Below are positions 33,501 to 44,843 of a stretch of DNA of 64,000 nt, piece by piece. The stretch is taken from positions 2,498,823 to 2,562,822 of the forward strand of contig UYJD01000001.1 of NCBI GenBank assembly GCA_900618795.1. The letters run 5' to 3'. Origin of the DNA: Cyanodermella asteris. Its lineage: Eukaryota > Ascomycota > Lecanoromycetes > Ostropales > Stictidaceae. Position 1 is the first letter of the stretch. The number at the start of each line of letters is the position of its first letter. Made by a program: the position numbers and the translations under genes. The notes beneath the pieces are model-generated. The model had not been told where the DNA came from. It saw only the letters and a program-made list of their open reading frames with translations, and searched no databases.

Positions 33501-34299
33501 TTGACTTGCTGGTGTATAGATACGTCGACGGTTCCTGAACGCCGAATGTCTGTCTGTAGTTCGCGGAAGTAGCTTTTGTGAACTGGTAGAAGATGTGGAA
33601 GTTGCGTTCGTTGACCACTTGTCCTACAACTCTTGTCTTCTCCAGGAGATAATTGGTGATGCTTGCGCCCACGGGCTCGCCTTGAGCGTTGAACTGAAGT
33701 TCAAGGTATTTACCAAAGCGAGAAGAATTGTTGTTCCTTAGGGTTTTGGCGTTGCCGAATGCTTCTAGTAGGGGGTTAGTCGCTAGTACCATATCCTTGA
33801 CCTCTTGAATTCCGGAATTGCTTCCTCCAGAAACATTGGCGATATACTGCATGAGCCGTTTCGCCGCTTCGGTCTTTCCTGCACCGGACTCTCCCGAAAT
33901 GATGACACACTGGTTCTCCTTGTATCCCTTCATGTTATAGTACGCCGACTCAGCCACGGCGAACACATGAGGGGGCACCTCCAGACGGTTCTTCCCCCGA
34001 TAGGAATCGAGGACCTGTTCAGTATAGATTCCCAGGTCTCGGAAGGGATTGACAGACACCAGCACATGCCCAATGTATGTGTAGATTTCCGCATTCTCAA
34101 AGCGCTTTTTCAAATTGTCGTTTATCGCCTCGTTGGATATCTTGGAAATCAGAGTCAGGTCTGACACGCCCACCTCCTTCTTTTTGCTGGTTTCAAAGAC
34201 AGCCTTCTTCACTTGAGGACGACCTCCTGATCCACCTTTGGGAACTGCAGCGGCGGCTCCCGCATCTTTCTTGCGCCCAGCGCGTTTCGTAACACCCAT
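30518..34299 (-). CDS. Class I myosin (fungal MyoA/Myo5 type)
   Basis: Exon 1 is 34299-30957, the intron 30956-30904 (GTAAGA, GCTAAC, GTCAG) and exon 2 30903-30518; 1242 residues. The intron splits the SH3 domain at [11 protein letters not shown]. The motor domain has P-loop GESGAGKT (136-143) and the TEDS-site serine in [10 protein letters not shown] (S364), the residue phosphorylated by PAK kinases in fungi. Two IQ motifs ([26 protein letters not shown], near 722-765) bind calmodulin. A TH1 lipid-binding tail, a Pro/Ala-rich TH2 region, SH3 (about 1085-1140), polyproline runs and a C-terminal [15 protein letters not shown] plus six Asp and Trp follow. That last part is the central-acidic Arp2/3 activator. 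The protein drives actin patch endocytosis and hyphal tip growth, and is essential in Aspergillus. Confidence 0.97.
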
Positions 34300-34844
34300 C
34301 GTTGAGTGTCCAGCTCAGGCGGGCGCGGTGGTCATGCGAAGCGGCGGCTTTCCAAATAGAAGGCTCGTGGGGGCGCAATTGAGATCTGCTGATATGTAAG
34401 TGGCTATAATGGAGGAGTCGAACAAGGGCGCAGAGAGGGTATTGAGGAGAGCGAGAAATCAGAGTTGGGCAACACTGGCAGGTGCAGGCTGCCCATGCTG
34501 GCATGGCAGTGCGCGGATTGCGTGGCTGATGGTGGCGGCAGGACGTCAGAGCCCAGGCAGGCGCGTAATCGGGGTGTCTCACGTCGGAGGCGTTGCCGCC
34601 CCAAAGCTTCAATGATTCTAAACGTACCTATCAACGGGGATCACGGGCGCACTAGCAAAATTTGTTTACAGGTAGATGGGATGTCCTCTGCTTGTTGCAG
34701 GAACGATACTATGAAAGCTTTGATTGATATAGTCGTACACAATGCCCTCCCAGTAGGGTCATGTTCGTTATTCGAGGCCTGCCATTTCGAACGAAAGACT
34801 GATAAGTACTATAGAAGTGTCATAGGAAGTCTTCATCAGGCTAC
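34300..34844. promoter_or_regulatory. Myosin-I promoter region
   Basis: About 545 bases upstream of the myosin start, ending at the stop of the SWIB gene. No recognised sites. Confidence 0.4.
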
Positions 34845-36718
34845 TTATTGAGCTTTGATGTTCTTGCCTTTACTCACCATCAATGCCACACTTTCCTGTA
34901 CCCCTGAACTACCCCATACTCCACTCTGTCCACCCCGCCTCCACTCATCACCGGGCAGGTTGTAGGTCCTGGTGACCTTGTAGTCCTTGTGTTGATCACC
35001 ACCCCCCCGTCTCCAGTCGTTGCCCGCCAGATTCTCGTCTTTGCCAATGCTCTCGACGTACCAGGATGTTTCGCTAACAGAATCTCCGATGATCGTGCTG
35101 AGATCGCGTTGCTGACTGCTGTACCACTTCTTCAAGAAGCCCACAGGATCCTTATCCATGCTGCGGTAAAAGTTGTGCCTCGCTTTGCTGTTTTTGATCC
35201 TGTCTACGACGAGGGCAAGCTGTCGATCCAAGTCCTTGATTGCAGTAAGGTTCGGCACCCAGTCGGGATTCAGCTGCCGAACGGCAAGGAGACGTTCGTG
35301 TAGGAGGTCCTCGGCCGGGACCAACACATCGTAGACCGTCGGCTGGGGATCGCTTTGGTAATCCGAGTCGACTCGAATACTGTACGGCAAGGAGATAGGC
35401 TTCAGGTCTTGGACGTGTTTGAATTGCTGATTGATGATGATGCTGGGAAGGGCAGGAAACGAGACGACTTGGTTGCCAAAGACCTGTCCGAGTCAGTGAG
35501 AATTAGAGGGAAATCGATAAATCTGGTCATACCTTTCTTAACCTGTCGTCGCATTGAAACGTGCGCTTCTCGTCGTCGTGCTGCAGTCCCTCCGCCTTCA
35601 CGTACGAGTATATCGCCTCGATGATCTCGCCACGGGTGGCTTCATCCGTTCCAACAATCCACGCCAAGTCCTCGCTGAGACTGCAGACTTCGTCTGACTC
35701 ATTGCCGGGACCGAAGGTCATGTCACGGTAGAGGTGTATTGTACAGTTAATATTCTCGTCGCTCTTGCGTTCGAACTCCAGTGTGTCGAAATCCGCCGTT
35801 TTTGGAAGATCTTGGTCCGAGGGTTGAAATCCAGTAGGCTTTTTCCACTCCACAGCCGTAGCGCCGTCAGGCTGCAAGTCCTTTGATCGATCGAACTCAA
35901 CAGTGATCTGCTTGAAAAAGTGTGACAGCCTCTTGCGCGCTGGCTGCAAACGGATCTGTTCCTCGCCCTCATTCGCGTCTTCTTCTTCATCGACGTTTAG
36001 GTCGTCGTCCTCGTCATGTAAACGTCCGGTAATCTTGACCTTATACGTAGCGATGCTGTCCGACTTGAAGTCGAATGAATTCAGGTCGAGCTCACCCCCC
36101 TGCCATGGTTGGTTCTCTGCTGTATTTGAAATCCATATGCGCATCTTTTTCGTCCTTCTGTTTCGCTGCTTCAATCGATCCGAGTATTCGATATCCTTCC
36201 TTGTCATCAACGAATCCAGCTTCTTTTCGAAGTCTCTCAGCTGTTTGTACTGCTTTGCATCGTCCCCAATAGCGATCTTGTCCACGCCGTCGGGCAGGTT
36301 CAAGTCCGTAGGCCGTTCGGCCCGATGCTTCAACAGTTGCAGTCGCGCATATTCCTGCTGCTCGGCCATACCATTGTTGAGTTGCTGCGGCGGCATGTGG
36401 GTGGCACGCTGCTGTGGGTGCCCACGCTGCTGAGGATGATGCTGAACCATTTGCTGTTGTTGGGCGAACTGCTGTTGCGGATGCATTGCGCCGGGATGAT
36501 GGGCCATCATGCGACCTGTGACGAGGAGACAAGTAAGTCAGGAGTTCCAAGACTTTCAGAACTTTTCGGAGTACAAGGCGAGTGATCACCGTCTAAGCTT
36601 TGCAGTACGCTTAGGCGAATTCTGTCTTACCTGGAGGATGCGCCATATTGGCTGGACGTTGCGGCGTCGCATAAATGTTGCGATGCTGCGCGGGCATCAT
36701 TTGCTGAGGGCGCTGCAT
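34845..36718 (-). CDS. SWIB-domain chromatin remodelling subunit (SMARCD/Snf12/Ssr3 family)
   Basis: Three exons: 36718-36631, 36515-35533 and 35483-34845, 569 residues. The introns (36630-36516, 35532-35484) have GTAAGA/ACAG and GTATGA...ACTGAC...ACAG. The start MQRPQQMMPAQHRNIY joins MAHPPG-RMMAHHPG, with a Gln/His/Pro-rich N-terminus to about residue 80. A conserved middle (KKLDSLMTRKDIEYSDRLKQ, RRTKKMRIWISNTAENQPW) precedes the SWIB domain around 325-400 (IIEAIYSYVKAEGLQ ... DDRLRKVFGNQVVSFPAL ... FKHVQDLKPISLPYSIRVD), which the second intron interrupts. The C-terminal NFYRSMDKDPVGFLKKWYSS is the family's ending. It carries a tail with two WRRGG motifs. The protein is a shared core subunit of SWI/SNF and RSC-type remodelers in the nucleus. 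Confidence 0.93.
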
Positions 36719-38537
36719 CTTGATCGGCGTGTACAAGGTTTGCTGACCAGCTCGTTACGCGCGTGTTTGAGCCAGTAGATACAACCTGGTTGCTAGGCTT
36801 CTGGCTGGATCGCGTACTGGCGGAAATCAGTCGCGTTGTGGAAACTGCGCTAGACCGTTGCAGCAAGATCCTAGCTTACATAATCCGATGCTTCTGAACT
36901 GGAGCTCTTCGAGCGGGTCACGTCGAGATATTGCTCAATTACCTTAAGTAATATTCACACTTGTCATATCATGAAATGCATCTGTTTCTGCTGCTGGTTT
37001 GCCAAACTGGAGCTTGAGTGGGACTTAGCTTGAACTGGAGCCGCATTATGGAGGCTTCCGCTGCAGCAAGCAGGCGCGCAAGACGACTCGACCAGTCGAG
37101 ATGTATACGCTCATTAGCGAGACATTGATAAGGAACTAGGTATGTATCGCACTGTTGACCGACGGAATACAAGATGAGAGATATTCTAGAGTGTTTTTAC
37201 GCATTGTTCAAGAGTGACGTGTGACGCTGCTGATGTCCGTCGGGCAATCGTCGTGAACTCTGCTCTTTCCCTCTCTCTCCACCTCGTCAGTTCCCCTTAG
37301 GATTACTTAGTGTCTGGATGACATGAGCTCGGGTGCAGGTCCGACGATGATTGCAACAGTCCTCCAATTTGGTCTTTTACTCACATCAATCAATGGCCGA
37401 CTATGATCAAACCTTCAGCTTGAGCCCAATGGAGCGGACCTCGATTATACCACAGGATGCGAGGCGAGCCCTAAATTGATGTATCTGGCCTGCCGGCCTC
37501 CTTCAAGTCAATCTACGAGTACACTGCAGACATTCACTTTACGGATTAAAAAAGTGCGATTGTCATTGTCTAGGCTTGCGGCTGCAGTCTTGGTCAAGTT
37601 CCTGGTAAGAGCTCGTGCGACGTCCCTCAGCTGTATATAGACACTGTCAATGCGCTGCCTCAGTTTCACTTTCTGTCAATCACTTATTTTCAAATGTCGT
37701 TGTATCTGGTTCTCATGCTCCGACAAATCAAGCGGGATTTGACACGTAAGATGGTTCATTTGCTGAGCAGGTCATTTCGTTAGAGGTGAGGTCCACAAAG
37801 CAGTCTAGTGGCGACTTCACGGCTGTCTCGCATTTCATTTCATCACCTGCGATATCCTTCTGCTGTACATACAACTGCCTACTTAACCTGCGGCCAGATG
37901 GAACGTCATGGGGTTTTATCGACGACCAGGATGGAAGCCATATGCCAGCAAGCCTTTGGCACGCATACAAAGGACGACAAATTGCAGTGTTAGCGATCGC
38001 AGTGCATGAATCAACGACAAATGCAACAGGTGAACAACATCCTTGCCCTGGACGGACAATATAACCCAGTGGCTTCATGAGGACTGCAGTCATGGATGGC
38101 GAGCTCAGACAGGTTGCGGCGCAGATGGTTGGTGGTCTATAACGGAGACGAGTCACGTCGAGAATCTCCCGAGCCCGTCGACGTTTTACGTGCAGTCTTT
38201 GAAGTATACAAGGACTGCGCAAGTCTCAGACATGAAGGCGTATGTAGGACAATAGGCCGGCGCAACAGCCAGCGTAGTCGAGGCCACCATACGCAACTGA
38301 AGAAAGCGAGCATCCGAGTCATTGGCAGATGGATGTCTCGCTGTGGCAAAGGGAAGTCCACGATACTAAGCTTCAAGCACAGGGCGTGCGGGTGGCTGCT
38401 ATGCATGCATGGGTGCAAAGGTGACTGCGAGCGTATGGGAAGATGATGACTCACAGCCAGAGCCTACATAGGTCGATTCAAACTGCTGGAACCGCATGCG
38501 AATTTGGCGATGCGTAGCTCAGTTGCGAGCAACATCA
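36719..38537. other. Intergenic, about 1.8 kb
   Basis: Promoter side of the SWIB gene and sequence up to the tRNA. No convincing protein frame. At 38510-38533, just before the tRNA, TAGCTCAGTTGCGAGC resembles a tRNA D-arm/A box. Confidence 0.4.
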
Positions 38538-38609
38538 AGCTACATAGATCAGGGGAAGATCGCCGGGCTCATAACCCGGAGGCCGCTGGATCGAAACCAG
38601 CTGTAGCTA
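38538..38609 (+). tRNA. Initiator tRNA-Met (CAU)
   Basis: 72 bases fold into a full cloverleaf: acceptor AGCTACA with TGTAGCT plus discriminator A, D stem GATC/GATC with loop AGGGGAA, anticodon stem CCGGG/CCCGG with loop CTCATAA, variable AGGCC, T stem GCTGG/CCAGC with loop ATCGAAA. The T loop ATCGAAA (lacking the usual TTC) and the A1-U72 pair are hallmarks of eukaryotic initiator tRNA, as is the run of G-C pairs in the anticodon stem. There is no intron. This tRNA brings methionine to the small ribosomal subunit with eIF2. A short T run follows within a few bases. Confidence 0.93.
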
Positions 38610-38610
38610 T

Positions 38611-38620
38611 TTTCTTTTGC
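38611..38620 (+). terminator. RNA polymerase III terminator of the tRNA
   Basis: TTTT followed by C and TTTT begins within three bases after the tRNA end, a normal pol III stop signal. Confidence 0.7.
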
Positions 38621-40769
38621 TCATTTTATTGCTAATGGTCAAACTTGCTTTGGTGCCTGTTTCATGTATGTACGGGCAAGGTTTTTTTTGGGTCCAGTCA
38701 GTCATCGGCGGTGACGACGTGACCAGCGACCAGTGCTGCTCCGTCGATCCTTGGACCCACCGCAAGACTGAGTGTAATCAAAGACCTCTAGAGAGTCATG
38801 GAGACTTTTGTAGTCTGAACTACACTGGATCACGGCTCGACCGAGAAAATGCATCTACAGGGCAAGTTAGGCAAGATGGATTACAGCCATATGTCACGTC
38901 ACTGACATCGCGAATCGTCTGAAGACCAAGCCCCGGTGGCTATCAGTCCAGACGCGCGGCCTCGAGACAACCGTTAGGCAACAACGAGGATAAAGGTGCT
39001 CATCACCCACGAGCGGACAAGACAATGAGTGAGAGATGGTATGAAGCAGTATTAGTTCTGACAGTCGAACAATTTGCAGGCTATCACCAAGTCCAGGCCG
39101 TGGACATCACCGCGATCACCAACGTACAGCCGTTGATGGCCTTTGGAAACACCAAAGCTTTGGCGCGCCTCCAGCCTGAATGGCGGCCAGCGTGAATTTC
39201 CTTGTTTGACCTGTCTGCTGTACGTAACGATGATGGCCTGGGATCAGTGTCCACATGCTTAACACATGGCTGCGCTACGAGGCTCGAATTACGCGACATA
39301 CGCCCCTCCTCGACAAACAACGGCGGACCCGGGCGGGCAGGTTGGGCGACACTTATGAAATGAGGGAACTCGTTCGGATTGAGGGCGGCTCACAGTCATA
39401 GTAGGCGACTTGCGGATGTTCTCGTCACTCCTGTGAGGCAGCATCAGCCACGCTTGGTCCGAGTGCTCCTTGTTGCGCCTTGCCGCTTAACTGCTATTGT
39501 GACCCATGGTCAGTCTCCAGTCTCTGCTGACGAGCCTGGTGTCGTGTAAATGGTGTCTCCCGGCGCATCCCGCAGCGAACTGGGCTGAGCAGTCTCGGTC
39601 CTTCGTGAGGCGTCGGTAACCAATTGCATCTGGCAGCCCGGGAGTCAAAATGTTGGCGTGGCTTCTGATGTGGCTTCTGATGTGGCTGCTCTTACTTTTT
39701 GCCAACTTGCAACGGAAAGCGAGCTGGGCACATCGCCGTTGCAGAGCGACGATGTTGTCAGAGCGGTTTATTGTGTGTGAGCCAACAAATCGTGAGTGGA
39801 TGGGTTTGGAATTTCTACGAAGGCGGGCTCGATCTTTACCGGCCGTCAAGGACTGAACGCAGGCACGAACGAGCCGCTACAGGTACGTGATGAAGACTTT
39901 ACATTAGGTGTTGCGGCATGTTACCATGATCTGCTCTGCGGAGTTATCCAGGCACTAGTACGTATGTCAGACTTGAGGAACTATCTGACGCGAGTGGAGG
40001 CGACGAGCGCGACAAGCTCTGTCGCTTTGCATTGTGATGGTCAAACGGAAGTCCACATTCAATCCGGGCGTCAATCCGAGACGAATCACTCTTGCTGTTT
40101 CATCATCAGAGCTAAGACCATGACGACAAGCGCTCAAGTCGAGGAGATGCTTCATCAAGTGAGGTATCGCGTCGCTCCACTAACTGTACTGGTTGTCGCA
40201 CGGCCACTTGACCACGCCGAAAGAGGAAAGGCACGGGGCGCAGCACAAGCGCGCTCCTCGCGCACCATAAGCCCACCTTCTCCTCTGCCACCACAGCTTC
40301 TCAGCAGAGCCTACCGATCAGGCTCTCTCATGCTCTCGACCACTCGACAACGTCGCTGTCATATCGGACAATGTTACATTATGCGGCTGCTACTCGCTGC
40401 CCTTTTACCAAGGAATGAAAATTGCGCTTGTTCAAGTTGTGGCTGGTTGACATCTGTGGCTAAGTCGTCTTCGCCATCCAGGTAGTATACAACATCTCCT
40501 CCAGGCCTGCATTTCTGTTCCCCTCATGTCTCCGATTGGCTTTCGATCGTCGGTCTGTATTGAGCCTTGATTGTCTCGCCGTGGTTGATCGTTCATAACA
40601 AGCCCCCTTGCCCAGACCTCTTCACCAACTATCTTCAACGGTCCTTGTGTGACGGCCGCTCGAGCCGAGTCTCACCAGCTTCCAGCCACCACTGGCTCTC
40701 AGCCTTACAACCCGTCGCCGTTGTTCTTCAAACTCCTCAGACTTCCCTGCCCTACGCGAAGCTCTTTTC
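38621..40769. other. Intergenic, about 2.1 kb
   Basis: No recognised gene. The right part is the upstream region of the Cys/His-rich protein gene. Open frames here (up to about 229 codons at 39796-40485, plus strand) have no motif and competing frames on the other strand. Confidence 0.4.
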
Positions 40770-42140
40770 ATGATGGCCTCTGGTGTGTCGCCTTCGTGGG
40801 TCCCGTTTTCCCCTACCTTCAACCACTTGGGCCAAGTTGAGTCTGGTCTTCAGCAAATATTCCCAGGTGGCGCCATGCCCGATCCCTTCCAGGCCATGCC
40901 AACTTCAAATGAATTAGGGGGACAAGGAGTGGTCTCAGGGATATCTCGTCGGACTACCGAGCCATGGCCTGGGAATCCAATCTCCAACGCAAGAGAAGAT
41001 GAACATTGCCCCGCGTGTGTCCATGGTATCGGTCTACGAATTTGGACTGACCTTGATTGCGAGGTGCCTCCAGAGCCGTACAAGCCGGACGGCAGCCCGA
41101 TTTCAATATATGGCAAAACACCAAGGAGCTACTTCCGGGACGTGTGTCATGTCGATCACTTTACTCTGATACGATATCATTGCCAGGCCTGTCCCAAACA
41201 GTGGTATCACTACCTTTACCATTATCTCACTATTGACGGCCGAGTCCCCATACAGTCAGCAGCAAAGGCAGCAGATAACTGCCAATTGACAGCGCCGTTG
41301 ATCACGCAAAGTCACTCCACCCCAGGGAGGCCTAGCAGCGACTTTCCCGCGCCCTTCTGGAGCCCGGCAGAGACTCTTGTGGCTGATCCCGAACCCGCAA
41401 TGCCGAACAACTATCGCAACAATACTGGAGCTCGAAAGGTGGTCATTCATCAGACCCAAGTACCTTCGTCCACCAAAGCTGTGCTGTCGACCACTAGGGC
41501 CTTCAACCCTGTCAATCTGAACTTCGAAATGACTTCAGGAGATTTATCTACATCCATACCGACACCTACCCCGGCATTCAGCTCTACTCTGCATCACCGC
41601 CAACGCCCTACCCTCGACGTGAACACCAACATCCCGTCCACACTGCATCTGAACACCAGTCGTCGCAGCCACAACTCGTCTCCAAACCATCCTTGGTCTA
41701 CATTCGCTTCTCACACAATGGCACAACCTCAGCCCGGCGCCGCCTCCCTCGCCCCATCGCCCATGGCCCATTCACCTTGTGCATTCTCTCCAACTGCACC
41801 CACGCCCTCAGCAATGTCTGCCATCACACCCGACAAGTCACCAGCCTCGCCAACCAGAGGTCCGTCTGTCCGACGCGCCCCCACGCGGCCCATTTCACCT
41901 CCGCCCAAAAAGGTCCATCGCAATTCGGAAGAATACCTGCGTATGCGCAAGCAGCTTGCGTGCGATGACTGCCGTCGTCGTAAGAAGAAGTGCAAGCCCG
42001 ATCATCCTGGCCCGAGACGACCTTGGGCCGAACGGGACCAACGCGGAGTGTCCGTGGGTGGATCGCCGGTCTCGCCGGATGAGGCAGCAGGGGGAAGCGG
42101 AGACGACGCGGAGGGGGATCAATACAGCCCAGATGCGTGA
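40770..42140 (+). CDS. Cys/His-rich protein with half Zn2Cys6-like motif
   Basis: Frame of 456 codons from tandem ATGs at 40770. An N-terminal region has a possible zinc site: CPAC (80-83), C97, CHVDH (126-130), HCQAC (137-141) and H147, within RYHCQACPKQWYHYLYHY. Residues 160-385 are Ser/Thr/Pro-rich and disordered. Near the C-terminus KQLACDDCRRRKKKCKPDHPG (about 392-412) matches the first half of a fungal Zn2Cys6 cluster (Cx2Cx6C, basic). The second trio of cysteines is absent in this frame, and the protein ends 44 residues later in an acidic tail. Zn2Cys6 factors normally carry the cluster near the N-terminus. I recognise no family. It may bind DNA, or a 3' exon may be missing. A nuclear role is inference. 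Confidence 0.7.
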   Translation: MMASGVSPSWVPFSPTFNHLGQVESGLQQIFPGGAMPDPFQAMPTSNELGGQGVVSGISRRTTEPWPGNPISNAREDEHCPACVHGIGLRIWTDLDCEVPPEPYKPDGSPISIYGKTPRSYFRDVCHVDHFTLIRYHCQACPKQWYHYLYHYLTIDGRVPIQSAAKAADNCQLTAPLITQSHSTPGRPSSDFPAPFWSPAETLVADPEPAMPNNYRNNTGARKVVIHQTQVPSSTKAVLSTTRAFNPVNLNFEMTSGDLSTSIPTPTPAFSSTLHHRQRPTLDVNTNIPSTLHLNTSRRSHNSSPNHPWSTFASHTMAQPQPGAASLAPSPMAHSPCAFSPTAPTPSAMSAITPDKSPASPTRGPSVRRAPTRPISPPPKKVHRNSEEYLRMRKQLACDDCRRRKKKCKPDHPGPRRPWAERDQRGVSVGGSPVSPDEAAGGSGDDAEGDQYSPDA

Positions 42141-44843
42141 GCCTCTATAGCGTTTCGAAAGCAGGCTGCTCGCCTGGTACAGAGGTGACTGGAACAGTAA
42201 GCCAACCCAAGAGACGCAACACCAGACTGAATGAACGGATCCGAGACGCTGAGCGACAACTACGACACGGTTCGGTGTCACAAGGACATGGCCGCTTCGT
42301 GGGTGGCAGCACGACATTACCTACCACATGGGTGGCTTTTTGCATTCTGTATACATATTTCTTCGGGGATGGCCGGTTGGCGTTCGTCACCCTTTGATGC
42401 ACTTGCATGTGCAGGCAACTTTGCGCTTTGCAATCCTGGCGCATGTACACTATTGAATGAGATTATTGGCGCACTTTGGAATTGGCGTTGTTTGCAGATA
42501 TAGATATCCCAAGACTGCCCTCACGGGCAGCACAAATCAGAACGAAACCACTATGGATTCTCCAACACAGGCTACGAGCCTACAGTGTAATGATGACGAC
42601 TACTCTTTACATTCAATGTCATGACTGCCTATACATCGTGGCTCAACAACATCTAGCTTTATCATCTGCTACAATTTTATCGTGCAACATACCGCGCATG
42701 TAACGTAACGGACAGATGTCCCTGTATCTTCTGACACTTTCAGGTTGCTCGTACACGACTCAATAAATGTCAGAGCTGCAGATCACGAAGCAGCGCATTC
42801 GACTGGGCTGCTGAACGGCCACATGCGAGCAAGTGCGTATAGTATTCACACTACACTTCCGAGGCTGTTGTTCACGCCACTCAGTTGGCATAATGCTGCA
42901 TCTACAATCCTACATCACCCTTGCCCACGACGGAATTTGTGAATACGACACTTCTGTTCAGACCAGGTTCTTGTATCGTATTTCCGAGCTCCATCAGGCT
43001 GACGAGCGTAGTAAGCAGCAGTACATCGTTGCAGATTCGACGCTGGCTCGTACCGTTAGCAAGACCCCAAAAGTTCATGTGGCCATGTCGCCGACGCTTG
43101 CGGGATAGAATGGACTAGGTAGTTGGCTTTCACTCTGGTATGCGAGTTTATTCCGGATATCGACAGCCTCGCTAGTGCACGAGCACCGTCAAAACACTGG
43201 TCACATCTTCAAGCTGTTGGGTCATTGCAGGACTGGTTTCTACATTTCTATAGGAGTATCTTACACTGACTGCAAGCCATGGGCAACGGATGGCGGTCGT
43301 TCGTGTCCCGGGTATGCATGTCTCTGGAAGGTGCATGATGGACACAGTCGCAGGGTCGAACATTGCAACGTGCAGCGGGGACATCTATGTGTTGTCAAAC
43401 CACCGCCGCACGCTCGGAGGCTATCGCAGGTCAGAGCCTGCTTCAGCCCAGGGGGGTGGCTGCCGTGATCGAGATGATTGGCAGTTCGTTTGAGCAACGA
43501 TCAATCTGTCTTGGTGTCTATGGAATTGACGAGGCCAATAGAGCTAAGCAGAGAGGTCCCACATGCATCGCCTCAGACGCCGGTGGAGCTGATAAGGTGC
43601 AATTCTCCCAAGCAACGCAAAACCACGATGTTTGGGCGGCACAACAAGATGGCGCTTGGGATACGTTTGAGGGCGACTCAGGCCAGGTTGTTTGAGTAGA
43701 CTAGGTCTGTGGATCGATGTTTCGTCCTGCCGGCGGCAGTCGAATGAGCAACGCAGCGAGCATGACGTTCGACAGCACAGTAGTGGTGACGGCTTCAGCC
43801 CATCAGAGAAGGAAATAGCATCCAAGCTCGGCGGGCACATGGGAGAGCAGGATCAGGAGATGTTCTGCTGGCGCATCGGGGAGGCTGGGCCAGTGCTTTG
43901 CCAGGAGAGCCGTGGCCGCCGTCCGCGCTGGGCAGCAATCCACCAGGGCGGAGCGTCGGGCCCTGCAGTTCGTGCTGCTGCGAAAGACCATTGGGCCAGC
44001 TGCAAGTCTGTGTGTGTGTCCGTACTCCGCAGGGGATTGAAGGGAAGTGTTGCACTGGTGGGCGAGCAGAGACGATGGAGAAGCATGAGAGAAGAGTCGC
44101 CCGTCGTCTGTTTTCCCCGCCACACGACAACGCAGCGTCTGTATGAGCGCAACCTGGCCGTGCCCACCGATATTGGTCTGTATCCGACCAGAGCATCTCC
44201 TTGTCTTGATCACCTAGAGTCCAACTTTTGTCCTTTACTCGCGACCGTCGATGATTATTTTTTCTGTTCCGTGTCCAGTCGCATACAATCTGGAAGGAGC
44301 AACCCTGCACTGCGCCAGTGGGCGGAAGGAAGGAGCGATCGACTCGGTTACTCTGGAGACAAGCGCCTGAACTCTGCTCGTCCTCGCAGCTTCGCGCTCC
44401 GCTATCAGAGACATTTTTCTCTATCGAAACCTTCCTCGTCTTCGCGACAAGGAGTCAAGGACGGCACATTCGCTGCCTCCTTGCTTTTCAACCGACGGCT
44501 TGCCTCGTGCAAGCTCGCGTGCGCCGCCGAGGGTCGCACACGTCGTGAACAACCTGCTTTCATACACCTGCGGTTTTCACATTCGCCTCCATCTGACACA
44601 CGGGACCATCGACTCCTTGTCTCTCGCTGGACGTTCGACACTTCGTGCAGCCTGAGCATCTGCCTTCTTGCAACCCTCCTTCATCGTGCCTCCGGCTCCG
44701 CCCAGTACAGACCAGGAAACCCAATCCACACCGCTCTACGCTCAGCAACTTGCCCTCAATATCCCTTCAGTACCTGTCCGGCTCTACTGACTTCTACACC
44801 TCTAATACTTGCCGGCATGGCATTCTGATCGTCTTCGCATACA
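42141..44843. other. Intergenic, about 2.7 kb
   Basis: No recognised gene. A plus-strand open frame at 43692-44828 (378 codons) lies directly before the next gene but is Ser/Arg/Leu-rich without domains, with open frames on the other strand too; I treat it as leader or promoter sequence. A frame at 42137-42397 includes KRRNTRLNERIRDAERQLRH, helix-like, just after the Cys/His gene. Confidence 0.4.

Noticed and set aside
34411-34440. Possible tRNA B box (TGTTCGACTCC on the minus strand)
   Set aside because: No pairing T stem and no cloverleaf around it.
41940-42150. Completion of the Zn2Cys6 cluster by switching to the overlapping frame
   Set aside because: The other frame adds only one cysteine (AECPWV) and no intron signals allow the switch.
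43692-44828. 378-codon open frame before the giant protein gene
   Set aside because: Ser/Arg/Leu-rich, no domains, open frames on both strands, and no ATG-based structure that fits; more likely leader/promoter of the next gene.
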